Shown: positions 43,180 through 50,974 of the stretch, in pieces
Numbering within the stretch: the stretch's first letter is position 1
Layout: the number at the start of each line of letters is the position of its first letter
Source of the DNA: Pseudomonas sp. 10-1B
Lineage (GTDB): Bacteria; Pseudomonadota; Gammaproteobacteria; Pseudomonadales; Pseudomonadaceae
Length of the DNA stretch: 57,130 bases
Reading direction: 5' to 3'
Assembly (NCBI RefSeq): GCF_000935045.1
Contig: NZ_JYKS01000026.1
Span: 1-57,130, forward strand
Translations under genes and position numbers: made by a program
Notes under the pieces: generated by a model
What the model was told of the DNA's origin: nothing
The model's database searches: none
Seen by the model: only the letters and a program-made list of their open reading frames with translations

Positions 43180-43974
43180 TCAGCGGATCAGTTCAAGGTG
43201 CAGGCCATCGGTGGGCGTATTGCCAACCTCAAGGCGGCCGCTACGCACCCCTGCCTTGACCAGCGCCTCGCGCCAGGCTTCGGCCTGGGCCCCACTGAGG
43301 CTGGCGCGCAAGGTGCTGTCGAGGTTCAGGCTGCGGGCCAGCAGGTTCACCCAGGTGTCTTGCGGCGCGGCCAGGTCAGGGTAGTCCAGCTTGCCGGTGT
43401 CGCGCATTTCGCGCAGCACCGTGGCAGCGGTCGGCAACAGTTCGCCCAGCGGGCTGCCGGCGACGAACTCCTCCACGTGCAGGTAGGCGCGGCGGTTGCC
43501 ACGGGTGACGCTGTACAGCGCGACCAGGGTGTCGGCCTGCTCCGCCGAGCGGCGCAGCAGGATGAACGCCTGCTGCTCGTCACCACCGTTGAGCCGAGCA
43601 TTGGCGAATACATCGTTGGCCCACAGGCTGGCCTCACCGCAATCACGGCCCTGACACCAGAACAGTGGGTAGCCACCGTCGCGCTGCAGCGCTTCGCGAG
43701 CGCTGGTGAACGCTTCGCGCGCAGTACGTTCGACCGGCAGTTCGTAGGTTACCGAGCTGACCTGGCCGCGGCTTTCGACCTTGTCCTCGACCCGCAAGCG
43801 GCCACTGATCCTGCGCAGCGGGCCCAGCGGGTAGACGCGCTCCTGCTCCACGGCCGGGCGCTGCTCGACCACCTTGGCGTCCACCGGAACCGGCAGGCTG
43901 CTGGCCCACAACACGGGGCTGGCGAACACCAGGCAGGCGGCGACAGCATTACGAATGGCAACAGGCGCGCTCAT
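43180..43974 (-). CDS. DUF4892 domain-containing periplasmic/outer-membrane protein
   Basis: A 264-residue protein with an N-terminal signal peptide (NAVAACLVFASPVLWASSLP) and the DUF4892 body, including REAFTSAREALQRDGGYPLFWCQGRDCGEASLWANDVF. Some family members have an OmpA-like C-terminal domain; here the sequence ends without one. ATG at 43974 is used because it opens the signal peptide; the longer open frame lacks a start signal. It precedes the permease gene by 12 bases. Confidence 0.72.
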   Translation of the reverse strand: MSAPVAIRNAVAACLVFASPVLWASSLPVPVDAKVVEQRPAVEQERVYPLGPLRRISGRLRVEDKVESRGQVSSVTYELPVERTAREAFTSAREALQRDGGYPLFWCQGRDCGEASLWANDVFANARLNGGDEQQAFILLRRSAEQADTLVALYSVTRGNRRAYLHVEEFVAGSPLGELLPTAATVLREMRDTGKLDYPDLAAPQDTWVNLLARSLNLDSTLRASLSGAQAEAWREALVKAGVRSGRLEVGNTPTDGLHLELIR

Positions 43975-44083
43975 TGGCGGCCCAGGCGGCGCCCAGCGCC
44001 GAAATGAAGCTCCAGGATGTCTGGCAGTTGCATGGTTGTCTCCCTGTTCAACCTGCCAAGCCTCGACACTTGTCCGGTGCAAG

Positions 44084-44938
44084 TCAAGCAAAGCCAAAGA
44101 AGCGATTGAAACAGTCTGCGACAAGGACCGCTCCCTGCGCATCGTTCAGGTGCAGGTGATGGCCACCGGGCAGCGTCACCTGTTCAAAGGGTAGCTGCTC
44201 CAGCAGTTCGGTGTGACGCGCCAGCATGCCATCGGCGGCCACCACCAGACAGGCCGGGCAACTCACCCGGCGCACATGGGCCATGGCCTGGGCCTCGCTC
44301 AAGCGCACCGGCGATGGCAGGGTCAGGCGGCTGTCACTGCGCCAGCTGTAGCCACCGGGCACCGGCATCAGGCCACGCTGGGCCAACAATTCGGCTGCCT
44401 CGCGGCTGACCGCGACCATGCCTTTCATGCGCGCCTGCACGCCCTGCTCCAGCGTCGTGTACACCGACTTGCGTTTGCCATCCAGGCGCAGCTGGGCCTG
44501 CAGCGCCATGCCCAGCCGTTCACCCGCATCCTGCTCGGCACCGGTCGGCGGGATGACGCCATCGATCAATGCCAGATGACTGACTCGCTCCGGCAGCGCC
44601 CCTGCCAGTTGCACGGAGATGATCGCCCCCAGCGAATGGCCCAGCAGGGCGAAACGCTGCCAACCCAACTGCTCGGCCACCCGCAGTACATCATGGGCGT
44701 AGTCGGCCAGGGCATAGCCCGCACCGAGCGGCCGGTGCTCCGAGTAACCATGCCCGGCCAGGTCCAGGGCGACGATGCGCAGGCCCTTCAGTTGCGGTGC
44801 CAGGCGGGCGAAGCTGTTGGCGTTGTCCAGCCAGCCATGCAGGGCGATCACCGGCAGCCCGTCTTCGGGGCCAAACAGGTGCGCGGCTAGTTCGATATGG
44901 CCCAGGCTCAGGCGGATTTCCTCGACCTGGGCGCTCAT
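44084..44938 (-). CDS. Alpha/beta hydrolase
   Basis: A 284-residue hydrolase with the oxyanion region ALHGWLDNANSF, the nucleophile elbow LLGHSLGAIIS and a late histidine in LPGGHHLHLND. No signal peptide is visible. Its start overlaps the stop of another hydrolase gene (44935-44938), so the pair is translationally coupled. Substrate unknown. Confidence 0.88.
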   Translation of the reverse strand: MSAQVEEIRLSLGHIELAAHLFGPEDGLPVIALHGWLDNANSFARLAPQLKGLRIVALDLAGHGYSEHRPLGAGYALADYAHDVLRVAEQLGWQRFALLGHSLGAIISVQLAGALPERVSHLALIDGVIPPTGAEQDAGERLGMALQAQLRLDGKRKSVYTTLEQGVQARMKGMVAVSREAAELLAQRGLMPVPGGYSWRSDSRLTLPSPVRLSEAQAMAHVRRVSCPACLVVAADGMLARHTELLEQLPFEQVTLPGGHHLHLNDAQGAVLVADCFNRFFGFA

Positions 44939-45723
44939 GCCTGGCTCCAGCGGTCGAACAGGCCCTTGATCAGGCTGGCGGTGTCGGCCGGCCGCTCCAA
45001 TGGGAACATGTGCCCGCCCGGCACACTGTGGTACTCACCCTTGGGCATGCCACGTACAGCCAGGGTGTGGTGGCGACGAATGACGTTGCTACGGTCGCCG
45101 CGGACCATGGCCAGCGGGACCTGCAACTGCCGTGCGGGGGCGGGGCTGGTATGCGGGATGCTGCGGTAGATGCTGATTTCAGTAGCCGGGTCGAAGCGCA
45201 GCTGCAGGCCCTGCTCCATCGCCTGCAGGCCGTGTTCTACATAAGCGTCGAGGCAGTCGGGGTCGAAATGGCGGAACAGTGACTTGCCAGCGAAATAGTC
45301 ACGGGCGCTGTCGCGGTCATTGAAGGTTTCACGGCGCCCCAGGGTGCGCCCGGCCGGAGTGATGCGGTCGATGAAGCCAAAGCGCTTGGCAGTGCGCAGC
45401 AGCCACTGATCGGCTCGAGTGAGCACTGGCGAATCGAGCATGACCACCCCACGGTAGTACTCGGGGCAGCGCAACGCCGCGTGCAGGTGCAATACCCCTC
45501 CCAGCGAATGGCCTACGCCCCAGACCGGCTGCTCCTGCTGCGCCAGGTGATGCAACAGCTCATCGACCAGGCTCTGCCAGTTGTCGTCCACCGGAAAGCG
45601 GGGATCATGCGCGTGCTGGGCCAGGTGCTGCACCTGATAGTCAGGCGCCAGTGCGGCGAACAGCTTGCCGTAGGTGGCCGAAGGAAAGCCGTTGGCATGG
45701 GCGAAGAAGATCTGCTGCGGCAT
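44935..45723 (-). CDS. Alpha/beta hydrolase
   Basis: A 262-residue hydrolase with FAHANGFPSATYGKLF (oxyanion side), nucleophile elbow GVGHSLGGVLH and the catalytic histidine in VPGGHMFPLE. The start is uncertain: 45723 (MPQQIFF) gives the normal beginning of the fold, while ATGs at 45756 and 45783 would add residues without clear function. It overlaps the next hydrolase by four bases; the two are not close copies. Confidence 0.85.
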   Translation of the reverse strand: MPQQIFFAHANGFPSATYGKLFAALAPDYQVQHLAQHAHDPRFPVDDNWQSLVDELLHHLAQQEQPVWGVGHSLGGVLHLHAALRCPEYYRGVVMLDSPVLTRADQWLLRTAKRFGFIDRITPAGRTLGRRETFNDRDSARDYFAGKSLFRHFDPDCLDAYVEHGLQAMEQGLQLRFDPATEISIYRSIPHTSPAPARQLQVPLAMVRGDRSNVIRRHHTLAVRGMPKGEYHSVPGGHMFPLERPADTASLIKGLFDRWSQA

Positions 45724-45863
45724 GGCGCCTGGTCCGGACGAGAGATGATGGCCCATTGTCGGCATCACGCGGCAGTTCGGCAACGTCCGGAAAGGTCATC
45801 GGCGAGGGCTATCAGGTCATGCTTGCGGGAGCGGTCTTGCCCACTCCCACAAGTTCCGGGCGC

Positions 45864-46322
45864 TCAAGCCGGCGAGTCGATCGCCCGCAGGGTCATCAGC
45901 CCCGCCAATGGCCAATCCCCTTCCAGCTCTGCCAGGCTGGCAGTGCTCATGGCCGCAGGCTGTTGCTTGTGCCCATGCTCCAGCGCCCCGACCAGGGTCC
46001 CCACCAGCGGCTGGTGGCTGACCAGCAGCACATGCTCCAGACCCAGCCGCTCGATTTCGCCGATTACCTGTTGCACATCACTGTCGGGTGTCAGCCAGGG
46101 CACGGTACGCACCGGCTCGGCGAAGCCCAGGGTGTCATGCACCAGGGCCGCCGTTTGCTGGGCGCGCACGTAGGGGCTGGCGATGATCGCCTGCAACGGC
46201 TGCCCGAGCAGGCGGGCGGCACTGTGCAGCACCTGCTCGCGGCCATGGGCGGTAAGCCGGCGCTCGGCATCGCTGTTGGCTCGCGGCTCCGCTTCGCCGT
46301 GGCGCAGCACCCACAGCTTCAC
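45864..46322 (-). CDS. sixA: Phosphohistidine phosphatase SixA
   Basis: Histidine-phosphatase of 152 residues that removes phosphate from phosphohistidine in phosphorelay or PTS proteins. The RHG motif RHGEAE puts the nucleophile at H8; IIASPYVRAQQTA and LLVSHQPLVGTL are the other conserved blocks. It begins four bases inside the end of the DUF4389 gene. A hybrid kinase is encoded nearby (50971), but a direct link is inference. Confidence 0.9.
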   Translation of the reverse strand: MKLWVLRHGEAEPRANSDAERRLTAHGREQVLHSAARLLGQPLQAIIASPYVRAQQTAALVHDTLGFAEPVRTVPWLTPDSDVQQVIGEIERLGLEHVLLVSHQPLVGTLVGALEHGHKQQPAAMSTASLAELEGDWPLAGLMTLRAIDSPA

Positions 46323-46666
46323 AGCTTGGGTTCCTCGTCACGCACCGGGTGCGGTGCTGGGGCCACGGCGTGCGGCGCTTCGCCCTCTGGCGCACGCGGT
46401 GCCGGCCAGTCGGCGAACGGCCACGGCTTCTGGTCGCTGTGGAAGCTGCCGAAGCGGCCAATCTGCGCCAGGTACTGGCTCAGGCTGTCGCCGAAGTTCA
46501 TCAGGCTGGCGCTGGGGGCACCGTACACCAGGCGGTAGACCAGTTGCACCAGCACCAGGCCGCCGAGCAGCAGCTCGGCCAGTTGCCAGACCACCAGGAA
46601 CACCAGCATCCACAGCACCCGCAAGATGATCGACTCGCGCTGGGCGCGTTCCGGGGTATCGTTCAT
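46319..46666 (-). CDS. DUF4389 membrane protein
   Basis: A 115-residue protein with two hydrophobic stretches (about 14-50), LRVLWMLVFLVVWQLAELLLGG and LVQLVYRLVYGAPSASL, then a soluble tail ending in a Pro/Ala-rich stretch. The pattern, including SLMNFGDSLSQYLAQIGRF, is that of DUF4389, function unknown. It lies between gpsA (24 bases downstream of it) and sixA. Confidence 0.8.
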   Translation of the reverse strand: MNDTPERAQRESIILRVLWMLVFLVVWQLAELLLGGLVLVQLVYRLVYGAPSASLMNFGDSLSQYLAQIGRFGSFHSDQKPWPFADWPAPRAPEGEAPHAVAPAPHPVRDEEPKL

Positions 46667-46690
46667 GTTTCGCTCCTTGCTCTGCTCGGC

Positions 46691-47716
46691 TCAGTTGAAG
46701 CCGCTGATGGAAATGAAATCGACATCGGTCTTGGGCTCGGCGCGCATCAGGTGCTCGATCACCTGGTTCAGCGTGCGGCCTTCGAACAGGATGGCATGCA
46801 GGCCCGCCACCAGTGGCATGTACACCTGCACTTGCTGGGCCTTGGCCTTGAGTACCTTGAGCGTGTTGACGCCTTCGGCCACTTCGCCCAGGCGGTTGAC
46901 CGCCTGCTCCAGGCTCAGGCCCTGGCCCAGCGCGTAGCCAACCTGGTAGTTGCGGCTCTTGGGCGAAGAGCAGGTGACGATCAGGTCACCGACACCGGCC
47001 AGGCCAAGGAAGGTCATGGGGTTGGCGCCTTGGCTGACAGCGAAGCGGGTCATTTCGGCCAGGGCACGGGTAATCAGCATGCTCTTGGTGTTCTCGCCCA
47101 TTCCCAAGGCCACGGCCATGCCGGCGATGATGGCGTAGACGTTCTTCAGCGCCCCGCCCAGCTCGACGCCAAAGCGGTCGGCACTGGCGTAGACACGGAA
47201 GGTGCGCCCGTGCAGCACCTTTTGCACCTGCTGGCACAGTTTTTCGTCCTCGCTGGCGACCACCGTGGCGGTCAGCGCGTGCTCGGCGATCTCGCGGGCC
47301 AGGTTGGGGCCCGACAGTACGCCGATGCGGGCCTCAGGGGCGATTTCTTCGAGGATCTGGCTCATCAGCTTGAAGCTTTGCGCCTCGATGCCCTTGGTCA
47401 GGCTGACCAGGCCCTTGCCGCGCAGCAGCTCGGCATGGGGGGCCAGCACGCTGCGCAAGGCACTCGAAGGCAGGGCGACGAAAATCAGCCCGGCGGCCTG
47501 CAGGGTGGCCAGCAGGTCGTTGACCGGCTCGACACTCTCGTGCAGGCGGATGCCCTTGAGGTAGCGTGGATTCTCGCGATTGATGCGCATGGCCTCGGCC
47601 TGCGCCGGGTCGCGCATCCATTGACGCACCGGCACGCCGTTTTCCGCCAGCAGGTTCGCCACGGCGGTGCCGAAGCTGCCGCCTCCCAGAACTGCAACAG
47701 GTTGCTGTTCAGTCAT
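46691..47716 (-). CDS. gpsA: Glycerol-3-phosphate dehydrogenase [NAD(P)+]
   Basis: Makes sn-glycerol-3-phosphate from dihydroxyacetone phosphate for phospholipid synthesis. The product has 341 residues, with the NAD(P) loop VLGGGSFGTAVANLL, LTKGIE, SGPNLAREIA and the C-terminal dimer/active-site region KNVYAIIAGMAVALGMGENTKSML. ATG at 47716 is used; the codon two residues earlier is also ATG. It heads a leftward group with DUF4389 and sixA. Confidence 0.95.
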   Translation of the reverse strand: MTEQQPVAVLGGGSFGTAVANLLAENGVPVRQWMRDPAQAEAMRINRENPRYLKGIRLHESVEPVNDLLATLQAAGLIFVALPSSALRSVLAPHAELLRGKGLVSLTKGIEAQSFKLMSQILEEIAPEARIGVLSGPNLAREIAEHALTATVVASEDEKLCQQVQKVLHGRTFRVYASADRFGVELGGALKNVYAIIAGMAVALGMGENTKSMLITRALAEMTRFAVSQGANPMTFLGLAGVGDLIVTCSSPKSRNYQVGYALGQGLSLEQAVNRLGEVAEGVNTLKVLKAKAQQVQVYMPLVAGLHAILFEGRTLNQVIEHLMRAEPKTDVDFISISGFN

Positions 47717-47794
47717 ATCCAATCCGTTAAAGCCATAAGTTAAGTGGCGACCCAGCCATTATACGGCTCGTCTGCGACAGAACCAGTCTCAATA

Positions 47795-47891
47795 CCGGCC
47801 CTTTCGCGGGCGAGCCCGCTCCCACAGGTGCTGTGCAGGTTTCAAACTCACGCCATACCTGTGGGAGCGGCTTTAGCCGCGAAAGGGCCGG
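47795..47891. repeat. REP doublet upstream of gpsA and the TonB receptor
   Basis: CCGGCCCTTTCGCGGGCGAG at the left and TAGCCGCGAAAGGGCCGG at the right (ending 47891) are inverted arms around a 30-base spacer. It sits between divergent genes, so it may overlap promoters. Confidence 0.8.
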
Positions 47892-47936
47892 CACAGGTCA
47901 TGCAGATCACTGGCAAAACCCCCAAGGTCAGTTACC

Positions 47937-50084
47937 ATGCCTGTTTCAACCCTGATACAAGGCCGCTCTGTGTTCCCTGGCACGCCCCCGTACCCGCGTC
48001 TGCTCATCCTGACCGCCCTGCTCGGTGGCCCAGCCATGGCCGACGATCTGTTCATCGACAACGCCGACCTGCCACAGGTTCTGACCGCCACGCGCCTGAA
48101 ACAATCCCCGGCCGCGGTCCCGGGCAGCATGACCGTGCTCGACAGCGAACTGATCCGCGCCAGCGGTGCCCGTGACATCCCCGAGCTGCTGCGCCTGGTG
48201 CCCGGCATGATGATCGGCTACAGCGCCGGCAACCAGCCGACGGTCAACTACCACGGCAGCAACGTCAACGATGCACGCCGCATGCAGGTGCTGATCGATG
48301 GCCGCTCGGTGTACCGTGCCGGCCTGGCCACGGTGGACTGGAGCGACATCCCCCTGGCCATGGAAGACATCGAGCGCATCGAGGTGTTCCGCGGCCCCAA
48401 CACAGTTAGCTATGGCGCCAACGCGCTGATGGCGGTGGTCAACATTCTTACCCGTAACCCCGCCGACAGCCATGGCACACGGCTGAAGGTGACCCGCGGC
48501 CAGGATGGCATCAACGACTTCTATGCCAGCCACGGCTTCGGCTGGGACGGCGGTGACATGCGCCTGTCGCTGTCAGGCCAGCAGGACGATGGCTTCGACG
48601 AGAACCAGTTCGGCCAGGACTACCGCGACAGCCGCCGCCTGACCCGCTTCAACCTCAGTGCCAGCCACAACCTGGCGGTCGACCAGACCCTGGAATGGCA
48701 ACTGGCGGCAAAGGAGGGCAGCAACCAGCGGCCCTACACCTACCAGCCGGTGTTCCAGAAGTACGAGGCCGGGGACAATGCCGACGTCAATGCCAAGGAC
48801 TATGCGGGCTCGTTGCGCTGGACCAAAGACTTCAGCTCTGAGCACAGCCTTTATATCCAAGGCTCAGCCCAGCATTTTGATCGCCAACAAGTATGGCGCG
48901 CCTGTGATGCCTTGCAGTCGTTCAGCCCCGAAATGACCCAGCTCTGGCAAATGGACCCCGATTTCGCCGAAAAAGTGGCGCGCGGCATTGCGACTGGCGC
49001 CCCCCTTTCCACCGACGACCCCGCGCTGAAAGGGCTTCTGCAGACAGTGCAGCAGCAATGGGAGAATGGTGGAAAGGAGCAGGTCTGCGGCGATGTCGAC
49101 CAGAGCACCCGCGAAACCCGCTACGACCTGGAAATCCAGGACACCCTGAGCCTGACCGACAACCTGCGCCTGCTCAGCGGCATGAACTACCGCTATGATC
49201 GTGCCGACTCGCAGACCTACTTCAATGGCAGCCTCGACGACCAGACCTGGCGCCTGTTCGGCCAGCTGGAATGGCGAGCTGACGAGCACTGGATCCTGCA
49301 GGGCGGCGCCATGTTCGAGGACTCACGCCTGTCCGGCAGCTCGCTGACCCCGCGCGTGGCGGTCAACTACCTGATCACCCCGCGCCACGGCCTGCGCGCA
49401 GTGTATTCCGAGGCGGTGCGCTCGCCGGACATGTTCGAGAACAACGTCAACTGGAGCTACACGGTCAAGAACCTGACCCCTAATGCCTTCGGGCTGCAAA
49501 ACGGCGAGTACTTCGTCAAGACCCGCGGCCCGGGCGACCTCGACCAGGAGCGCATGCGCTCACGCGAGCTGGGCTACAACGGTTACTTCAGCGACATCGA
49601 CCTGAGCATGGATGTGAAGCTGTTCTACGACGAGATCACCGGAATGATCAGCGAGCCCCTGAGGAACAACCAGTACATCGCCAGCAACGCCAACAAGGCC
49701 CGGTTCAGCGGCAGCGAAACGCAACTGGACTGGCGCCCTACCCTGCGCGACCGCCTGCGCCTGACCTACGCCTATGTCGATGCCTGGGCCAGCAACCCCA
49801 ACGACCGCCGTCTCAGCGCCCGCAACAGCGGCTCGGTCGGGTGGATGCGTGAATGGGGCGATGGCTGGTCCAGCGCGCTGTTCTACTATGGCGACGATGC
49901 GCTCAACCAGTATCGCTACGAGCGGCTGGACCTGCGTGTGGCCAAGCGTTTCCGGGTGTACGGCAGCAACCTGGAACTGGCGACCCTGTGGCAGCAGCGC
50001 CTGGACGATGAGCCGACCACCGCGCTGCAGAACCGCTACGACAGCCGTCACCGCCTCAGCGTCAGCGCGGAGCTGGAGTTCTGA
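47937..50084 (+). CDS. TonB-dependent outer-membrane receptor
   Basis: A 715-residue receptor: a signal region ending GGPAMA, TonB-box-like LPQVLTATRL, plug domain (SGARDIPELLRLVPGMMIG, then IERIEVFRGPNTVSYGANALMAVVNILT) and a barrel ending HRLSVSAELEF. Residues about 300-385 (48835-49090) read differently from the rest in codon use and contain the only extracellular cysteine pair (ACDAL / QVCGD), suggesting a replaced surface loop. It is the first of three overlapping genes. Confidence 0.88.
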   Translation: MPVSTLIQGRSVFPGTPPYPRLLILTALLGGPAMADDLFIDNADLPQVLTATRLKQSPAAVPGSMTVLDSELIRASGARDIPELLRLVPGMMIGYSAGNQPTVNYHGSNVNDARRMQVLIDGRSVYRAGLATVDWSDIPLAMEDIERIEVFRGPNTVSYGANALMAVVNILTRNPADSHGTRLKVTRGQDGINDFYASHGFGWDGGDMRLSLSGQQDDGFDENQFGQDYRDSRRLTRFNLSASHNLAVDQTLEWQLAAKEGSNQRPYTYQPVFQKYEAGDNADVNAKDYAGSLRWTKDFSSEHSLYIQGSAQHFDRQQVWRACDALQSFSPEMTQLWQMDPDFAEKVARGIATGAPLSTDDPALKGLLQTVQQQWENGGKEQVCGDVDQSTRETRYDLEIQDTLSLTDNLRLLSGMNYRYDRADSQTYFNGSLDDQTWRLFGQLEWRADEHWILQGGAMFEDSRLSGSSLTPRVAVNYLITPRHGLRAVYSEAVRSPDMFENNVNWSYTVKNLTPNAFGLQNGEYFVKTRGPGDLDQERMRSRELGYNGYFSDIDLSMDVKLFYDEITGMISEPLRNNQYIASNANKARFSGSETQLDWRPTLRDRLRLTYAYVDAWASNPNDRRLSARNSGSVGWMREWGDGWSSALFYYGDDALNQYRYERLDLRVAKRFRVYGSNLELATLWQQRLDDEPTTALQNRYDSRHRLSVSAELEF

Positions 50085-50974
50085 TGGCCCTGCTGCTGCG
50101 CCTGTTGCTGCTGTGCCTGTGGCCATTGGGGCCATTGTCCGCCAGCGAGATCCTGCTGGTGGGCGCTGAAGACCAGCCCGGCATCCGCAGTTTCGTCGCT
50201 GCGCTCGAAAGCCGTCGGCCGCACGATCATGTGCATTTCCAGAGCACCGCCGACCTGCCGCACCCTGGCAAGCTCAAGGCCGACCAGCGCCTGGTGCTGC
50301 TGGACAACGCCGCGCTGGAATGGCGCCTGGGTGAAAACGCCGGCCCGCCAGCCCTGGCCCTGCGGGTCAGCCGTGTACAGGCTGAACAGCGCCTGGGAAA
50401 GTCGCGCCCCGCGTTCCTCACCCTGCTGTGGAGCGACCCGCCACTGGGCCGGCAACTGCGCCTGGCGCGCTACCTGCTGCCGCAGGCCCAGCGCATCGGT
50501 GTGCTATACGGTGAACACAGCGGCTTTCTGCTCGACGAGCTGCGCCATGCCGCCCACCCGCTGGGCCTGGAGATCATTGCCCAGGACTGGCCCGACCCGC
50601 GTGACAGCCGGCCTCTGCAGCACCTGCTGAGCAACAGTGATGTCCTGCTGGGCCTGGACGACCCCGCCCTGTACAACTCCAAGACCGCGAAGAATCTGCT
50701 GTTGAGCAGCTATGGCCGGCAGATGGCGCTGATCGGCCCGAACGCCGGCTTTGTCCGCGCCGGTGCCTTGGCCAGCACCTTCAGCGACCAGGACGACTGG
50801 CTGGCGGTGCTCGACCATTTGCTCGACCAGCCACCCGCGCGCTGGCCGCGCAGCCTCTATCCGGCACGCTACGGCGTCAGTGGCAACCAGCAGGTGGCAC
50901 GCGCCCTGGGCCTTGAACCGATCGATCCGAACGCCGCCGCCAAGGTCCTGGCCGAAGGAGAACCCACCCCATGA
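50084..50974 (+). CDS. ABC-type substrate-binding-like periplasmic protein
   Basis: A 296-residue exported protein (signal peptide about 1-20) resembling the ABC_sub_bind family: RIGVLYGEHSGFLLDELR, LEIIAQDWPD, LLSNSDVLLGLDDPALYNSKTAKNLLLSSYGRQMALIGPNAGFVRAGALASTF. No permease or ATPase gene is near, so it likely presents a ligand to the sensor kinase encoded next. Start overlaps the receptor stop (TGATG), and its stop overlaps the kinase start. Confidence 0.75.
   Translation: MALLLRLLLLCLWPLGPLSASEILLVGAEDQPGIRSFVAALESRRPHDHVHFQSTADLPHPGKLKADQRLVLLDNAALEWRLGENAGPPALALRVSRVQAEQRLGKSRPAFLTLLWSDPPLGRQLRLARYLLPQAQRIGVLYGEHSGFLLDELRHAAHPLGLEIIAQDWPDPRDSRPLQHLLSNSDVLLGLDDPALYNSKTAKNLLLSSYGRQMALIGPNAGFVRAGALASTFSDQDDWLAVLDHLLDQPPARWPRSLYPARYGVSGNQQVARALGLEPIDPNAAAKVLAEGEPTP

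Noticed and set aside
41995..44007. 670-codon plus-strand frame across the permease and DUF4892 genes
   Set aside because: Shadow of two genes on the opposite strand that have clear family features; its first part translates REP sequence.
45825..45862. REP unit between the hydrolase and sixA genes
   Set aside because: Only a degenerate fragment (GCGGGAGCGGTCTTGCCC) without a matching arm; too weak to list.
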